Source: JAAYDY01 sp964500225
GTDB lineage: Bacteria; Planctomycetota; Phycisphaerae; FEN-1346; JAACEH01
Assembly: GCA_964500225.1 (NCBI GenBank)
Contig: CAZCOA010000002.1
Coordinates: 105,073 to 169,072, forward strand
DNA: 64,000 bases
Direction of reading: 5' to 3'
A program made the position numbers and the translations under genes. The notes under the pieces are model-generated. The model ran no database searches, was not told where the DNA came from, and saw only the letters and a program-made list of their open reading frames with translations. Positions 48,914 through 58,289 of this stretch are shown here, in pieces. The stretch's first letter is position 1. Every line of letters begins with the position of its first letter.

Positions 48914-50809
48914 GTGTTGAAAACAACCATGAGAACCGTGTGGCAAGTGTGTCTGGTGTGTGCGTTAGCGGCGTCAGCCGTCGCCGACGAGACGAAGAAA
49001 GTGTCCGCTGCGGCCCCGGCAGAGGCCTTGGCGTCGCTGTCGGCCGAAACCGCCCGGGTCGCCGAGGCACATCGGCAGGCGTACCTGGGCAATAAGACGA
49101 TTGAGAAGTCGGCCACGATGCCGGCGGCGCTGTGGCACGTGGGAGGTGCGTTTTCCGGCGAGAATGACCTGTCGCAACGGTTTGATGTCGCCTACGCGCT
49201 GGGTTACAACCGCGATCCGAACATGCTTCAGCAACTGCTCGAAACGGTCAACGGCCTGGCGCCGCAGGCGGCAACGCTTCAGGAACAGGCGCAGGCGGCG
49301 GCCGCGACGGCCCGCACGCTGGCGGCCCAAGTGGCCAAACTGGGTCCGACGGAGGCTGAGGCGGCGTCGTGGCCCGGCCTGGAGGCACCCGCCAAAGCGT
49401 CGGAACTCCAGGCGTTGCTGGCTCTGGCGTCCACCGCGCTGAGGACAAAACCCGCGTCGCCCGAGCTGGCGGCGGCGTGCCTGGACGAGCTGGCGGGCCG
49501 GTTGGACCACTTGGCGGATCTGGACCGCTGGCTGGCTTTGGAGTGCCAGTTTGTCCGGCAAGCCGCCGAGTGGGTCAAAGAACCGGGCATAGCGCCGCGA
49601 ACGCTGTGCTACTCGTTTCAGGCACGGTTGAACGAGGCGGCGGCGATTCAGAGCCGCGTCGAGGACATTCTGCTGGCAACCGAGGCGGAGCGACGCGGCT
49701 GGGCCGTCGTGACGGGCGCAACGACCGTCGGCAACGAGATCTCAACGACACCCGACAAGCCCGATTTGGCGGCCATGAAGGAGGAGATCGCCAAGCTTCG
49801 CCAGGCTGATGTGACCATGGACCGTGACATTGCGGCGCTGGCTCATGAGCGGAAGATCCAGGAGGTCATGACTCAGCGCAACCAGAAGTACGTACCGCTG
49901 GCGGCGAAGCTGGAACACCTGTCGCGCGAGGCGGCGGTGTTGGAATGGACGGCGTCGGTCAGTCGCACGTCCGACAGCGAACAAAGGTCGCCCAAGCCCG
50001 CCGAAAAACTGGATACCCGGGCGTTGTCGCTCACGGCTCGTGCGGGCTTGGCGCGGGTCATGGCCGAAGTGCCCCCCACGGCGAGAAAACGCGCCCAGGC
50101 GGTGCTCGCGGACATGATGAGCCGCCCGTACCTGGCGAGCTACGTGGACCTGTGCTTCTATCAGGCGGCGGTCATGGAGACCCACGGCGGCCTGGCCACG
50201 CGGATCGCGCAATCGCTCGCCATAACCCCACGTCCTGACACCCAGGACCTTATGCAGATGCTGCACCCGACGCCCGGCGCAATGACCACGGCGGACCGTA
50301 GCGACAACGCCTATCAGCCGCAGATTCTCGAGTGGGCCTCCCAGTGTCGCGGTTCGACGGCCGAGGAGAGGATGAAGGAAGCCCATGCCCTGACCCACGC
50401 CTTCTACAAGTCCGCGGGTTACAATGCAAACAAACCCGTAGTCAACCTGCGCGACGTCCTGGAAAGCAAGCTGGTGGACTGCATCGCAGGTTGTCAGATT
50501 CACGGAGCCGTCGCCGCCGCGGCCGGCGTCACCGGTATCGTCCCGGTACGGTACTGGAAGGACAAACTGGGCCACACACTCATCGGCTTCCGCAAAGGCG
50601 ACCGCATCGCCATTCTGGACCCGCTAGCTCCCCTGGCGACCCGTCCCTTCCCGGGCGGGTACCCGCAGGTCGTCACCGTGGAGATCGGGGCGCCAAGCTT
50701 CGGCAGCTATGTCGTCAACGCTGTGGAAATCGTCTCGACGGCCAAAGTGCTGCGGTGCGAATTGCCGTACCTGAAGAACGAGACCGGGCGTCCGCAGAAG
50801 AAGAACTGA
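48914..50809 (+). CDS. Secreted protein with C-terminal transglutaminase-like (papain-fold) domain
   Basis: A 631-residue exported protein. A signal peptide (about 1-25, ending in SAVA) is followed by some 450 mostly helical, Ala/Glu/Leu-rich residues, probably with coiled-coil segments. The last 130 residues contain a catalytic-looking triad of transglutaminase type: LVDCIAGCQIHGA with Cys523 or Cys527, GHTLIGF with His554, and AILDPL with Asp near 567. Such domains cleave or cross-link peptides. This is a tentative match by motif order only. The GTG at 48914 has AAGGAG 7 bases upstream. It is first in a plus-strand trio with the RHS-core and Cys-rich genes. Confidence 0.68.
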   Translation: MLKTTMRTVWQVCLVCALAASAVADETKKVSAAAPAEALASLSAETARVAEAHRQAYLGNKTIEKSATMPAALWHVGGAFSGENDLSQRFDVAYALGYNRDPNMLQQLLETVNGLAPQAATLQEQAQAAAATARTLAAQVAKLGPTEAEAASWPGLEAPAKASELQALLALASTALRTKPASPELAAACLDELAGRLDHLADLDRWLALECQFVRQAAEWVKEPGIAPRTLCYSFQARLNEAAAIQSRVEDILLATEAERRGWAVVTGATTVGNEISTTPDKPDLAAMKEEIAKLRQADVTMDRDIAALAHERKIQEVMTQRNQKYVPLAAKLEHLSREAAVLEWTASVSRTSDSEQRSPKPAEKLDTRALSLTARAGLARVMAEVPPTARKRAQAVLADMMSRPYLASYVDLCFYQAAVMETHGGLATRIAQSLAITPRPDTQDLMQMLHPTPGAMTTADRSDNAYQPQILEWASQCRGSTAEERMKEAHALTHAFYKSAGYNANKPVVNLRDVLESKLVDCIAGCQIHGAVAAAAGVTGIVPVRYWKDKLGHTLIGFRKGDRIAILDPLAPLATRPFPGGYPQVVTVEIGAPSFGSYVVNAVEIVSTAKVLRCELPYLKNETGRPQKKN

Positions 50810-51030
50810 TAGCACTCGCCCCGGTACAGAGAACCCCACTCGGGTGCTACTGGCAAAAGAAGAAGACCTGCTGCGACATGAAACGATCCTCAGCTGCGCC
50901 GGGGGCGGCCAGTGTGCTCCGTCAGACATGCCGCACGCCTTGCCGCGCCCGCGCGTGCCGAGAGGGGCTGGACAAGGAGAGGACCATCAGGTTCAATGGA
51001 CCGAAGCAACGCCGGGAAAGGAACCTCATC

Positions 51031-51990
51031 ATGAGACACACACGCACTCTTGCGGCTGTTGCCGTGGCCTTGCTCGCCCTCGCGGCGACGGCCTCCGATG
51101 CCCAGGCCCGCCACCGGGTGTACCACCCCACCGTCGGCCGCTTCATGCAGCGCGACCCGGTGGGCACGCCCAACGAATCGCCCCTGACGCGCAACCTGTC
51201 GTCACCCCAGTTCACCCGGCGCGATCCGGTGGCACAGTATCGCGACGGCATGAGCCTGTATCAGTACGTGCGCAGCAGTCCGTCCGGCTACGTCGATCCG
51301 ATGGGCCTCAGCAGCGAGGACGGCGGTTGCGTATGCGGTCCGCGCGTGGACGAAGCCCTCTTCAATGCCGCACTGGTGATCGCCGTGCGGATGCAAGGCG
51401 TGGCCGACCAGGACAAGGGAGAAGTGGATGGCTTGGGCTTCATGCACCGAAACGGGATCAAGATGGATCTGGTTCCCAAACGCACAACGGAAGGGTGCCC
51501 TGTCGGCAAGCCATGCGAAGGAACCGTTACACTGGCGGGCAAATGCATACTGCAAGGCCAACTCAATCGCATCCTCTATGCGATGGTGAGTCAGATGGTT
51601 GGGACGGGTTGGGCAACAGAGGCCGGAGGCCAGTACTACAACCTACCGCGATATGGAGTGCCCGAGGGGCCATTTGAGCACGGCGCCTATGCCCTGGGAA
51701 GATCCATCGCCGGGTTCCTGGCTGATCCAACGAAGCCACTCACCGCGGACGCAATGAACTCGGCGATCAAGGGGGCAGAACTCAAGGTCGAATTGCCTCC
51801 AAACCCCTGGGTGACGGGCGACTCTCCCGAAGTTGAGTACCTGATTCTCAATGCCCTTGATGTCGCCGCGGATGGTGACAAGTTGAAGCAATGTACTCCC
51901 TGCGAGATAGACGCGGAGAAGATCGATCCGGATTTCTCAACAACCTTCTGGAGTGGGAAGAGTCGCGTGTACAATCCTCTCACTCCGTAG
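51031..51990 (+). CDS. Secreted bare RHS-core protein with an unrecognised C-terminal domain
   Basis: A 319-residue protein. The signal peptide (1-26, ending DAQA) runs straight into an RHS-repeat-associated core: YHPTVGRFMQRDPVG at 31-45, a spacer containing a second RDPV, then SLYQYVRSSPSGYVDPMGL at 75-93. In RHS proteins this core ends the beta cocoon and the variable C-terminus begins after DPxGL, often a toxin. Here no YD repeats precede the core, and the 226-residue C-terminus (seven cysteines, FEHGAYALGRSIAGF) matches nothing I recognise. AAAGGA precedes the ATG. The downstream gene starts 26 bases later and could encode a partner or immunity protein; this is inference. Confidence 0.75.
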   Translation: MRHTRTLAAVAVALLALAATASDAQARHRVYHPTVGRFMQRDPVGTPNESPLTRNLSSPQFTRRDPVAQYRDGMSLYQYVRSSPSGYVDPMGLSSEDGGCVCGPRVDEALFNAALVIAVRMQGVADQDKGEVDGLGFMHRNGIKMDLVPKRTTEGCPVGKPCEGTVTLAGKCILQGQLNRILYAMVSQMVGTGWATEAGGQYYNLPRYGVPEGPFEHGAYALGRSIAGFLADPTKPLTADAMNSAIKGAELKVELPPNPWVTGDSPEVEYLILNALDVAADGDKLKQCTPCEIDAEKIDPDFSTTFWSGKSRVYNPLTP

Positions 51991-52016
51991 CTGACCATCC
52001 GTGGAGACAGCCTGCG

Positions 52017-52547
52017 ATGAAGCCCTTGAAACGTATCACCCTCGGAATCGGTGCCCTGATTCTGCTGGCGGGTGGCTTGTGGGCTGGCCGTGCTGCCTGG
52101 GAATTCTGGCAAGAATGGCAGCTTGTCATTTGCCGGGGCACGCTCAGAGATGCTGCTTATACGGTGCAGTTTGAGGAAGCGTCGGTCGGAGAAGCTGACG
52201 GGGCGAGGTTCTTCCGTGACCGGGCGGCACTGAGAGATAATGACGGCAACACTGTAGCCTCCCTGGGCTCGTGCCGATGCTGCGGTCGGCCCTATGTCTA
52301 CAGCCCCGTGAATCCTGCCGGGGAGCGGCTTGTGTCCGGCGATCACGACCACTTCGTTCTGTGGTGCCCGGAGCCGTGCCACATGGGCCAGAGAGCCTTC
52401 CTGACGGCGGGCAAATCGAACTTCGCCTGGCGCGACGATCAGGTGAGTTGGTACTATCAGAAGACCGCCGACAGCCTGACGGCCGAGGAACTGGCGCAGG
52501 AGCAGAAGTACAGAGCCGAGCAGGGCATGCCTCCCCTGCCGCGATGA
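52017..52547 (+). CDS. Membrane-anchored Cys-rich protein, unknown function
   Basis: A 176-residue protein with one N-terminal hydrophobic helix (about 8-28) after a short basic start, so probably anchored in the membrane with the rest outside. The soluble part has a possible metal- or disulfide-forming site, GSCRCCGRPYVY and, some 30 residues later, LWCPEPCHMG. The C-terminus is charged and helical. I do not recognise a family. The ATG at 52017 follows GGAG. It lies 26 bases after the RHS-core gene, so the two are likely co-transcribed. Confidence 0.7.
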   Translation: MKPLKRITLGIGALILLAGGLWAGRAAWEFWQEWQLVICRGTLRDAAYTVQFEEASVGEADGARFFRDRAALRDNDGNTVASLGSCRCCGRPYVYSPVNPAGERLVSGDHDHFVLWCPEPCHMGQRAFLTAGKSNFAWRDDQVSWYYQKTADSLTAEELAQEQKYRAEQGMPPLPR

Positions 52548-52583
52548 GGAGGGACGATATTTCGACGCCCGCACGGGGCGCCG

Positions 52584-53183
52584 TCAGGGGTCCGGCAGGC
52601 ATTTGTCGATGCCGGGGCGCGTGGCGGGCGGGTCGGGGGCGTAGTGCTCGAGGTACTCCAGGGCCTCGCCCGGGTCGGTCGAAACGTGGTAGAGCTGGGC
52701 GAACTTGCGCTTGGCGAAGCGGCGGTCGAACATTCGCTCGAACTGGGCCAGGAGCGGATCGTAGTAGCCGTCCACGTCGAGGATGACGATGGCCTTGGCG
52801 TGGTACCGCAGTTGCTTGAGGGTAATCACTTCCAGCAGCTCTTCGAAGGTGCCGAAGCCGCCCGGCAGGGCGACGAAGGCGTCGGCCCGCTCTTCCATGA
52901 CGGCCTTGCGGTCGCGCATGCCGTCGGTCACGATGACCTCGTCGATGGTCTCCAGGCAGTAACCGGCCTCCTTCAGCGCGATGGGGATGACGCCGACGAT
53001 CCGTCCGCCGCCGGTCCGCTGCATCTCGGCGGCCATGGCCCCCATGAGTCCGTTGTTGCCGCCGCCGTAAACGAGCGTGTGTCCGCGTGCAGCCATGAGC
53101 CGCGCCAATTCGCGCGCGGTCTCGTAGTACACCGCGTCCAGGTGATCGCTCGAACTGCTGTACACGCAAATCGACAACGGCAC
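52584..53183 (-). CDS. LOG family protein (TIGR00730 Rossmann fold)
   Basis: A 199-residue protein of the LOG/'lysine decarboxylase-like' family. Characterised members are cytokinin riboside 5'-monophosphate phosphoribohydrolases that split nucleoside monophosphates into base and ribose 5-phosphate. The nucleotide-binding GGGNNGLMG lies at 40-48 and the signature PGGFGTFEE at 107-115. The start is a GTG with AAAGGAG 6 bases upstream; the longer frame has no site. In bacteria the role is probably nucleotide turnover. Confidence 0.88.
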   Translation of the reverse strand: MPLSICVYSSSSDHLDAVYYETARELARLMAARGHTLVYGGGNNGLMGAMAAEMQRTGGGRIVGVIPIALKEAGYCLETIDEVIVTDGMRDRKAVMEERADAFVALPGGFGTFEELLEVITLKQLRYHAKAIVILDVDGYYDPLLAQFERMFDRRFAKRKFAQLYHVSTDPGEALEYLEHYAPDPPATRPGIDKCLPDP

Positions 53184-53410
53184 GGAGCGCTCCTTTCCTG
53201 CCCCACTACGGCCCTTCGCGTGGTTTACCCCCGTCGGTGGCGACAACGTCGTGGTACCACGGGGCCGCACGAAGTCCTTCACAGACGCTATCGCACAGCC
53301 TCCTAACCGCCCTCCATCAAGCAGCGCCGCTCCGCAGCACGCCACCATTAAACCGCTTGCGGCAATAAGGGCAAGAAGGTTTCCGCGGCGTTCTCCTTCC
53401 TCGCCATCGG

Positions 53411-53456
53411 AACAACAACAGGGGATGCCGCCGCATGGGTTGCGGCGACATCCCTT
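53411..53456 (-). terminator. Hairpin terminator of the flavoprotein gene
   Basis: GGGATG-CGCCGCA and TGCGGCG-CATCCC form a long stem with a 5-base loop; on the minus strand it is followed by TGTTGTTGTT. It lies 25 bases after the flavoprotein stop. Confidence 0.65.
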
Positions 53457-53480
53457 GGACCTTGCTTGGACATGGAGTGC

Positions 53481-55532
53481 TTACACCTTGTAGATCGTTC
53501 CTTCGCGGTACTCGGTCCAGGCGGGCTCGAAGGCGATTTGCCGGTCGGGCACCGGTCGCGGCTCCACCGTGCGCCACGCGAACAGGTCGGCGGCCTTCGG
53601 GTCGAACCACAGTTCGACGATTTCGCACCGCAGAGCCTCGTTCTCGGGCAGAAACCGCAGCGGCTCGCCGGTCTCCGGGTCGATCAGCTTCGGGTGCATG
53701 GGCGTGCCCTTGGGATCGAGAATGCAATGGCTGCCGCGCGACCCGGCCCCGCGCTCGAACATCGCGACAATGGCCTTCAGCAGCGCCACGTGCGTCAGGC
53801 ACTGTTGCATGGCGATCACGGCCTCGGGAAGGTCGGCCATGGAATCGAACTTTACGCCCTCGGCCCGCAGTCGCGCGTACTGGGCCTTGGCGGCCGCCAG
53901 CGCACCGGAGGCGCCCTGGCGGCTCCGCAGGTGCGCCCCGTAGCGGGTCATCCGGTCGCCGATCTCGGCCATCACCTCGGCGGCCGTGACCTTGGCCGTC
54001 GTGCGGCGGCTCAGCAACTCATCGACGAGCGTCGTCTCGGCCAGCCCGCGCTCGGCCACCTTCGCCGCGGCCGATGCGTCCGGTTCGTCGCTGCCGTACA
54101 CGTGCGTAATGTACTCGGCGGCACGGCTCGCGCCGACCTGGCCGGCGTTCAGCGCGCTGCCGCCAGGGCGCTTCACGCCGTGCGTGCCCGCCATTTCGCC
54201 GATGACGAACGTGTGCGGCACGGTGCTCTCCCACCACGCATTGACGGAGAAACCGCCGTTCATGTGTTGAGCGCAGACGGCGATCTCCAAAGGCTCGCGC
54301 GTCAGGTCGATCCCGTTCTCCGCGTAAATCTCGATGGCCGGCGGGTTCATGTGCCGCAAACGGTCAATCGGCAATTCCTGAAGTGCACCGGTCTTGCGGA
54401 GGTAATCCAGCGCCTCGGGCCCTAGGCGGTCGATGCTGAACGTCTCCCAGCCCTTCGCGCCCACGGGGTTCCGCAGGAAGTCCATGAAGACGCGTCGGCC
54501 GCGAATCACCGTCTCGACGTGGACCGCCATATCCACCAGCGACGACTGGTGGTTGGTGATCCGCTGCGCGTCGAAAGGCCACTGGTACCCCTTCAAGAAG
54601 ATGTTCGTCGCCATGGAGGTCATGTCGGGGAAATAATCGACCAGGAACTCCCGCTCGTCGCCCCCCGCGGCGTCGGTGGAATAGATGCGCGGCACGACCT
54701 GCATATAGGTGCCGCTGACGTTCCAGCGGAACTTGATGCTGGCCAGGCCGTACTGGCTCTCCGTAAGGTTACACGCCACCAGGCCTGCTTCCAGCGCCGG
54801 GGCATGGATGCCGTACTGTCCGCGCGGGTACACCGTGGTGCGATAGACTTCGCCGGGACCGCCGGCTGCCAAAACGAAATTCTCGGCCACAAAGACGGCC
54901 AGGCCCGGATCGTCGCCGCGGGCGCGCGAACGGTCGATGCACACGGCGCCGCGAATCCGCCGCGCGGCGCCCGAGCCTTCAGCAATGAACCGCACGAGCG
55001 GATGCTTGTCCACGATGCGCACGCCGAGCCGCTCCGCCTTCCGCTGAAGACACTCGCTCATGAACTTGCTGGTCTTCGGTCCGGCCGAGGTGGCCCGCTC
55101 GTAGGGGTCGTGGTCGGTCTTGTAGCCGATGAACGCGCCCCAGGGATCGTGCGGGAACGGCACGCCGACCTCGACCAGGTGGTAGAACCCGCGCAGCGAC
55201 CCGATGCCTTCGACCAGGGCATTGTCGCCGTGGCAGCAGCCGAAACTCGTCAATGCCTTGGCGAACTCGACGGCCGTGTCGGGCACGCGCGGGCTGGTGC
55301 CCATCTTGTAGTAAGTCTGCTTGTCCGAGCCGCTCATGCGGCTAGCGCCCAGCGGCAGACCGCCGGTCACCACGAGCACCTTGTCGGCCGCATCGGCCAC
55401 GCCGCGCGACTGCCAGAACTCGACCAGCTTGACCGCGCAGTTCATCGCCGCGGCCCCGGCTCCGATAATCACCGTGTTGGCGGCCGTCACCGGAACGGCC
55501 TTGCCCTTGATCGTCACGTGTGTTGTCTTCAT
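53481..55532 (-). CDS. Fumarate reductase/succinate dehydrogenase-like flavoprotein
   Basis: A 683-residue FAD-dependent oxidoreductase of the family that includes SdhA/FrdA, L-aspartate oxidase and adenylylsulfate reductase A. FAD binding is by TVIIGAGAAAMNCAV at 20-34, with Ala in place of the third Gly, and by the C-terminal GTHGVKRPGGSALNAGQVG. The middle contains AQHMNGGFSVNAWW, like the active-site segment of the family. No iron-sulfur or membrane subunit is adjacent, so it is probably a soluble dehydrogenase. GGAG lies 5 bases before the ATG. It follows the SDR gene by 127 bases on the same strand. Confidence 0.85.
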   Translation of the reverse strand: MKTTHVTIKGKAVPVTAANTVIIGAGAAAMNCAVKLVEFWQSRGVADAADKVLVVTGGLPLGASRMSGSDKQTYYKMGTSPRVPDTAVEFAKALTSFGCCHGDNALVEGIGSLRGFYHLVEVGVPFPHDPWGAFIGYKTDHDPYERATSAGPKTSKFMSECLQRKAERLGVRIVDKHPLVRFIAEGSGAARRIRGAVCIDRSRARGDDPGLAVFVAENFVLAAGGPGEVYRTTVYPRGQYGIHAPALEAGLVACNLTESQYGLASIKFRWNVSGTYMQVVPRIYSTDAAGGDEREFLVDYFPDMTSMATNIFLKGYQWPFDAQRITNHQSSLVDMAVHVETVIRGRRVFMDFLRNPVGAKGWETFSIDRLGPEALDYLRKTGALQELPIDRLRHMNPPAIEIYAENGIDLTREPLEIAVCAQHMNGGFSVNAWWESTVPHTFVIGEMAGTHGVKRPGGSALNAGQVGASRAAEYITHVYGSDEPDASAAAKVAERGLAETTLVDELLSRRTTAKVTAAEVMAEIGDRMTRYGAHLRSRQGASGALAAAKAQYARLRAEGVKFDSMADLPEAVIAMQQCLTHVALLKAIVAMFERGAGSRGSHCILDPKGTPMHPKLIDPETGEPLRFLPENEALRCEIVELWFDPKAADLFAWRTVEPRPVPDRQIAFEPAWTEYREGTIYKV

Positions 55533-55659
55533 GATCGCTCCACAGGATCAACGACCGTGGCTGCTTGCAGCCACGCAACCCATCCAGCCAAGCCGGGCGG
55601 CAGATCCCCAGCCGCCGGTATCATCGTCTGAGGCGCACGAAAACCAACCGATGCGTGCG

Positions 55660-56427
55660 TTATAGTATCCGCAGATGGAACCCGCCGTCCACGTTGATGA
55701 CTTCGGCGGTCGAGAACTTCAGGTCGCCGCGGGCACAGACGCCCACGGCCTGGGCGATGTCCTCGGGGTAGCCCCACCGCTTGATCGGCGTCAGCCCGTC
55801 GGCGATCATCTTGTCGTATTTCTCGGTGACCACCTTGGTCATGTCGGTTTTGATGATGCCGGGGCGAATCTCATACACGCCGATGCCGAACTCGGCCAAC
55901 CGGGCGGCCCAAAGTTTGGTGGCCATGCTGACAGCCGCCTTGCTGATGCAGTACTCGCCGCGCGCGGTGCTCGGTGCGTAGGCGCTGGCCGACGAGATAT
56001 TGACGATGCACCGCCAGACATCCGGCGACGTCTTGCCCTGCTCGATCATCCAGTTGGCAACGGCCTGCGTGAGGAAGTACGGCCCCTTGACGTTGATCGT
56101 CATGACGCGGTCGTAGCTTTCCTCGGTGGCTTCGAGAATGTCGGCCCTGACCTTCGGCGCCACGCCGGCGTTGTTGACCAGGATGTCCAGCCGGCCGAAC
56201 CGCGAACGGATCGCCTCGATGGCTGCGGCGCGATCGGCCGCCCGGGTCACGTCTCCCGTGACGGCCAGGCCTTTGCGGCCCGTCGCTTCGATGGCCGCCA
56301 CGGTCTCGGCACTGTCCAACACATCGAACACCGCCACGTCGCACCCATCGGCCGCCAGGCGCTGCGCGATCGCCGCGCCGATGCCCCTGCTGCCGCCGGT
56401 CACCAATGCCACTCTGTGATTGCCCAT
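55660..56427 (-). CDS. Short-chain dehydrogenase/reductase (SDR)
   Basis: A 255-residue NAD(P)-dependent oxidoreductase. The cofactor loop TGGSRGIG is at 10-17, NNAG follows near residue 87, the catalytic Ser is in VNISSASAY, and the catalytic YCISK near 160 is complete; the C-terminal NVDGGF is typical of the classical SDR group such as FabG-like sugar or polyol dehydrogenases. The start at 56427 has only a weak AGG site. It is likely co-transcribed with the flavoprotein gene. Confidence 0.9.
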   Translation of the reverse strand: MGNHRVALVTGGSRGIGAAIAQRLAADGCDVAVFDVLDSAETVAAIEATGRKGLAVTGDVTRAADRAAAIEAIRSRFGRLDILVNNAGVAPKVRADILEATEESYDRVMTINVKGPYFLTQAVANWMIEQGKTSPDVWRCIVNISSASAYAPSTARGEYCISKAAVSMATKLWAARLAEFGIGVYEIRPGIIKTDMTKVVTEKYDKMIADGLTPIKRWGYPEDIAQAVGVCARGDLKFSTAEVINVDGGFHLRIL

Positions 56428-56756
56428 CCCATTACCTGCCTTTGCTCTCTGCGCCGGAGCCGCAACTCCGGCTGGAATCCTCGTGCGATCATGCCTGGAC
56501 CTGCCGATCCGGCCGCCGCACATAGGCGTCGCGGCTACCACGGTCGTTGCCGCCGCCTGTATAATAACGACCATTCTACAGTATTCCTGTTCGGCCGACC
56601 AGCCCCCGCCGCAGTTTTCCGGGACCGCATTTCCACCCCTTGACTGGCAACGCGAATGCCCTATAGTGGCCCTCGGGGTCGCACCCGAGGAGGTCGCCCG
56701 GAACGGCCGCCCCGATGGTGCAACACTACTTGCGCGCAGGATGGGAGACCCAAAGT
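56428..56756. other. Divergent intergenic region between SDR and sulfatase genes
   Basis: These 329 bases separate the divergent SDR and sulfatase genes. A plus-strand TATAAT is present at 56560-56565 but no -35 fits it at 16-18 bases, so the promoters are not resolved. I see no gene. Confidence 0.45.
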
Positions 56757-58139
56757 ATGCCGGAGCAACGCCCCAACATTGTCCTGATCCTTACCGACCA
56801 GCAGCGCTACGACACCATTGCCGCCCATGTCAACCGGTTCGACGCCGTGACGCCCGGCATGGACACCCTGGTCCGCCATGGCGTCACGTTCAGCCATATG
56901 TTCACCACGTGCCCCATCTGCACACCGGCCCGGGCGTCGATCTTCACGGGCCGCATGCCCAGCGAGATCGACATGACCGGCAATCTGGGAAACCCCAGTG
57001 CTCCGATGAACCAGAACATCACGACGCTGGCCCATCGGATGCAGCAAACCGGCTACCTGACCGTCTATCATGGCAAGAGCCACCTGGGCACCGACCTGCA
57101 TCAGCTCGGTTTTGACGAGGTCTATGAGAACAGCTTCGACGAATCCACCGTGATCGAGGCGTGCCGGTTCTGGCGCAACCGAGACTGGATCGTCCAGAAG
57201 GGGCCGTTCTTCCACGTGGTTTCCCTGCTGAATCCGCACGACATCTACTTCCTGGACCCGAACCAGGAGTGTCCCGTCGAGCTGGAACCGTGGCCCAACT
57301 GCGACGACGACCGTTCGACCAAACCCTGGCCGCAACGGGACTACAAACGGGGCGAAGGTTGGAGCCTCGAGCGGTGGGAATATTATCGCCGGTTCTACCG
57401 CAGTCGCGTTGAGAAGGTGGACCGCGACATCGCCAAGCTGCTCGAAGAAATGGTCATGGGTGGCTTCGGCAGCAACACATGGGTGCTGTTCATGGCCGAC
57501 CACGGCGACCTGGGCGGCGAGCATGGCGTGGGATTCAAGGGGCCGTTCATGTACGATTGCCAGATGCGAGTTCCGTTCATCCTCATGCCGCCCCGACCCG
57601 GCTATCCCGGCCCCGGAGCGATCCGCGCCCCGGAAGGCTTCCAGCCCGGATCGGTCTGCGACGCCCTGTGCACGAACCTCGACGTGTTCCCGACGGTGCT
57701 GGAGCTGGCCGGCTTGGAACCGGAGCCCGGCCTGTGCGGCCGCAGCCTTCTTCCAGCGGCTCGCGGCGAACCTCTGCCGGACCACGAGGCCGTCTTCGGC
57801 GAACTGACCATGCTTGGCCGCCGCGTGACGCCCATCCGCATGGTCCGCACGAAGCGATGGAAATACGTCTTCTACCTTGGCCACGGCGAGGAACTGTATG
57901 ATCTGGACGCCGACCCGTGGGAAATCACGAATCTGGCCGGTGAGGCGAAGCATGCCAAGGTGCGTCAGGAGTTGCACCGGCGGCTGCTTCGGTTCATCGT
58001 CGAGACGCACGATCCGATCTTCACGCAGCAACCGACCAACAGCCTCGGTGAACCTTTCACGACCGTGCCGATCGAGGTGCCGGAAGAGATCACTCGCTGC
58101 CGCTCCGGTCTGCCCGGCAGCCGCAACACCTGGGACTAA
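56757..58139 (+). CDS. Cys-type sulfatase
   Basis: A 460-residue arylsulfatase-family hydrolase that removes sulfate esters. The formylglycine signature CTPAR (55-59, form CxPxR) sits in TTCPICTPARASIFTGR, with metal Asp14 in LTDQQRYD and ADHGDLGGEHG near 247. The Cys must be oxidised to formylglycine, which needs an FGE or anSME not in this window. No signal peptide is visible, unlike most planctomycete sulfatases, so it probably acts in the cytoplasm on small sulfated substrates. The ATG at 56757 follows GGGAG by 9 bases; an extended frame from 56715 adds no signal peptide. It is divergent from the SDR/flavoprotein pair. Confidence 0.9.
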   Translation: MPEQRPNIVLILTDQQRYDTIAAHVNRFDAVTPGMDTLVRHGVTFSHMFTTCPICTPARASIFTGRMPSEIDMTGNLGNPSAPMNQNITTLAHRMQQTGYLTVYHGKSHLGTDLHQLGFDEVYENSFDESTVIEACRFWRNRDWIVQKGPFFHVVSLLNPHDIYFLDPNQECPVELEPWPNCDDDRSTKPWPQRDYKRGEGWSLERWEYYRRFYRSRVEKVDRDIAKLLEEMVMGGFGSNTWVLFMADHGDLGGEHGVGFKGPFMYDCQMRVPFILMPPRPGYPGPGAIRAPEGFQPGSVCDALCTNLDVFPTVLELAGLEPEPGLCGRSLLPAARGEPLPDHEAVFGELTMLGRRVTPIRMVRTKRWKYVFYLGHGEELYDLDADPWEITNLAGEAKHAKVRQELHRRLLRFIVETHDPIFTQQPTNSLGEPFTTVPIEVPEEITRCRSGLPGSRNTWD

Positions 58140-58190
58140 TCATCTCCCGGCTATCGCCCCCTGCGAACCTCTGCCTGCCACAGCAACAAA

Positions 58191-58230
58191 CAGGGCGCCC
58201 CGGTCCTGCCGGAGCGCCCTGCGGGTTTTC
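58191..58230 (+). terminator. Rho-independent terminator
   Basis: CAGGGCGC-CCGG and CCGG-GCGCCCTG pair around TCCTG, followed by GCGGGTTTTC. It ends the sulfatase transcript 50 bases past its stop; the convergent transketolase gene ends soon after. Confidence 0.8.
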
Positions 58231-58289
58231 GTCACGTCGCGGTTTGTCGGCTACGGAGGCCCGGAGCCGGTCACGTTCCGCCGATTTTT

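Noticed and set aside
51031..51990. Calling the RHS-core protein a toxin with a named toxin domain
   Set aside because: The C-terminal 226 residues show no catalytic motif I can name; toxin activity remains a hypothesis.
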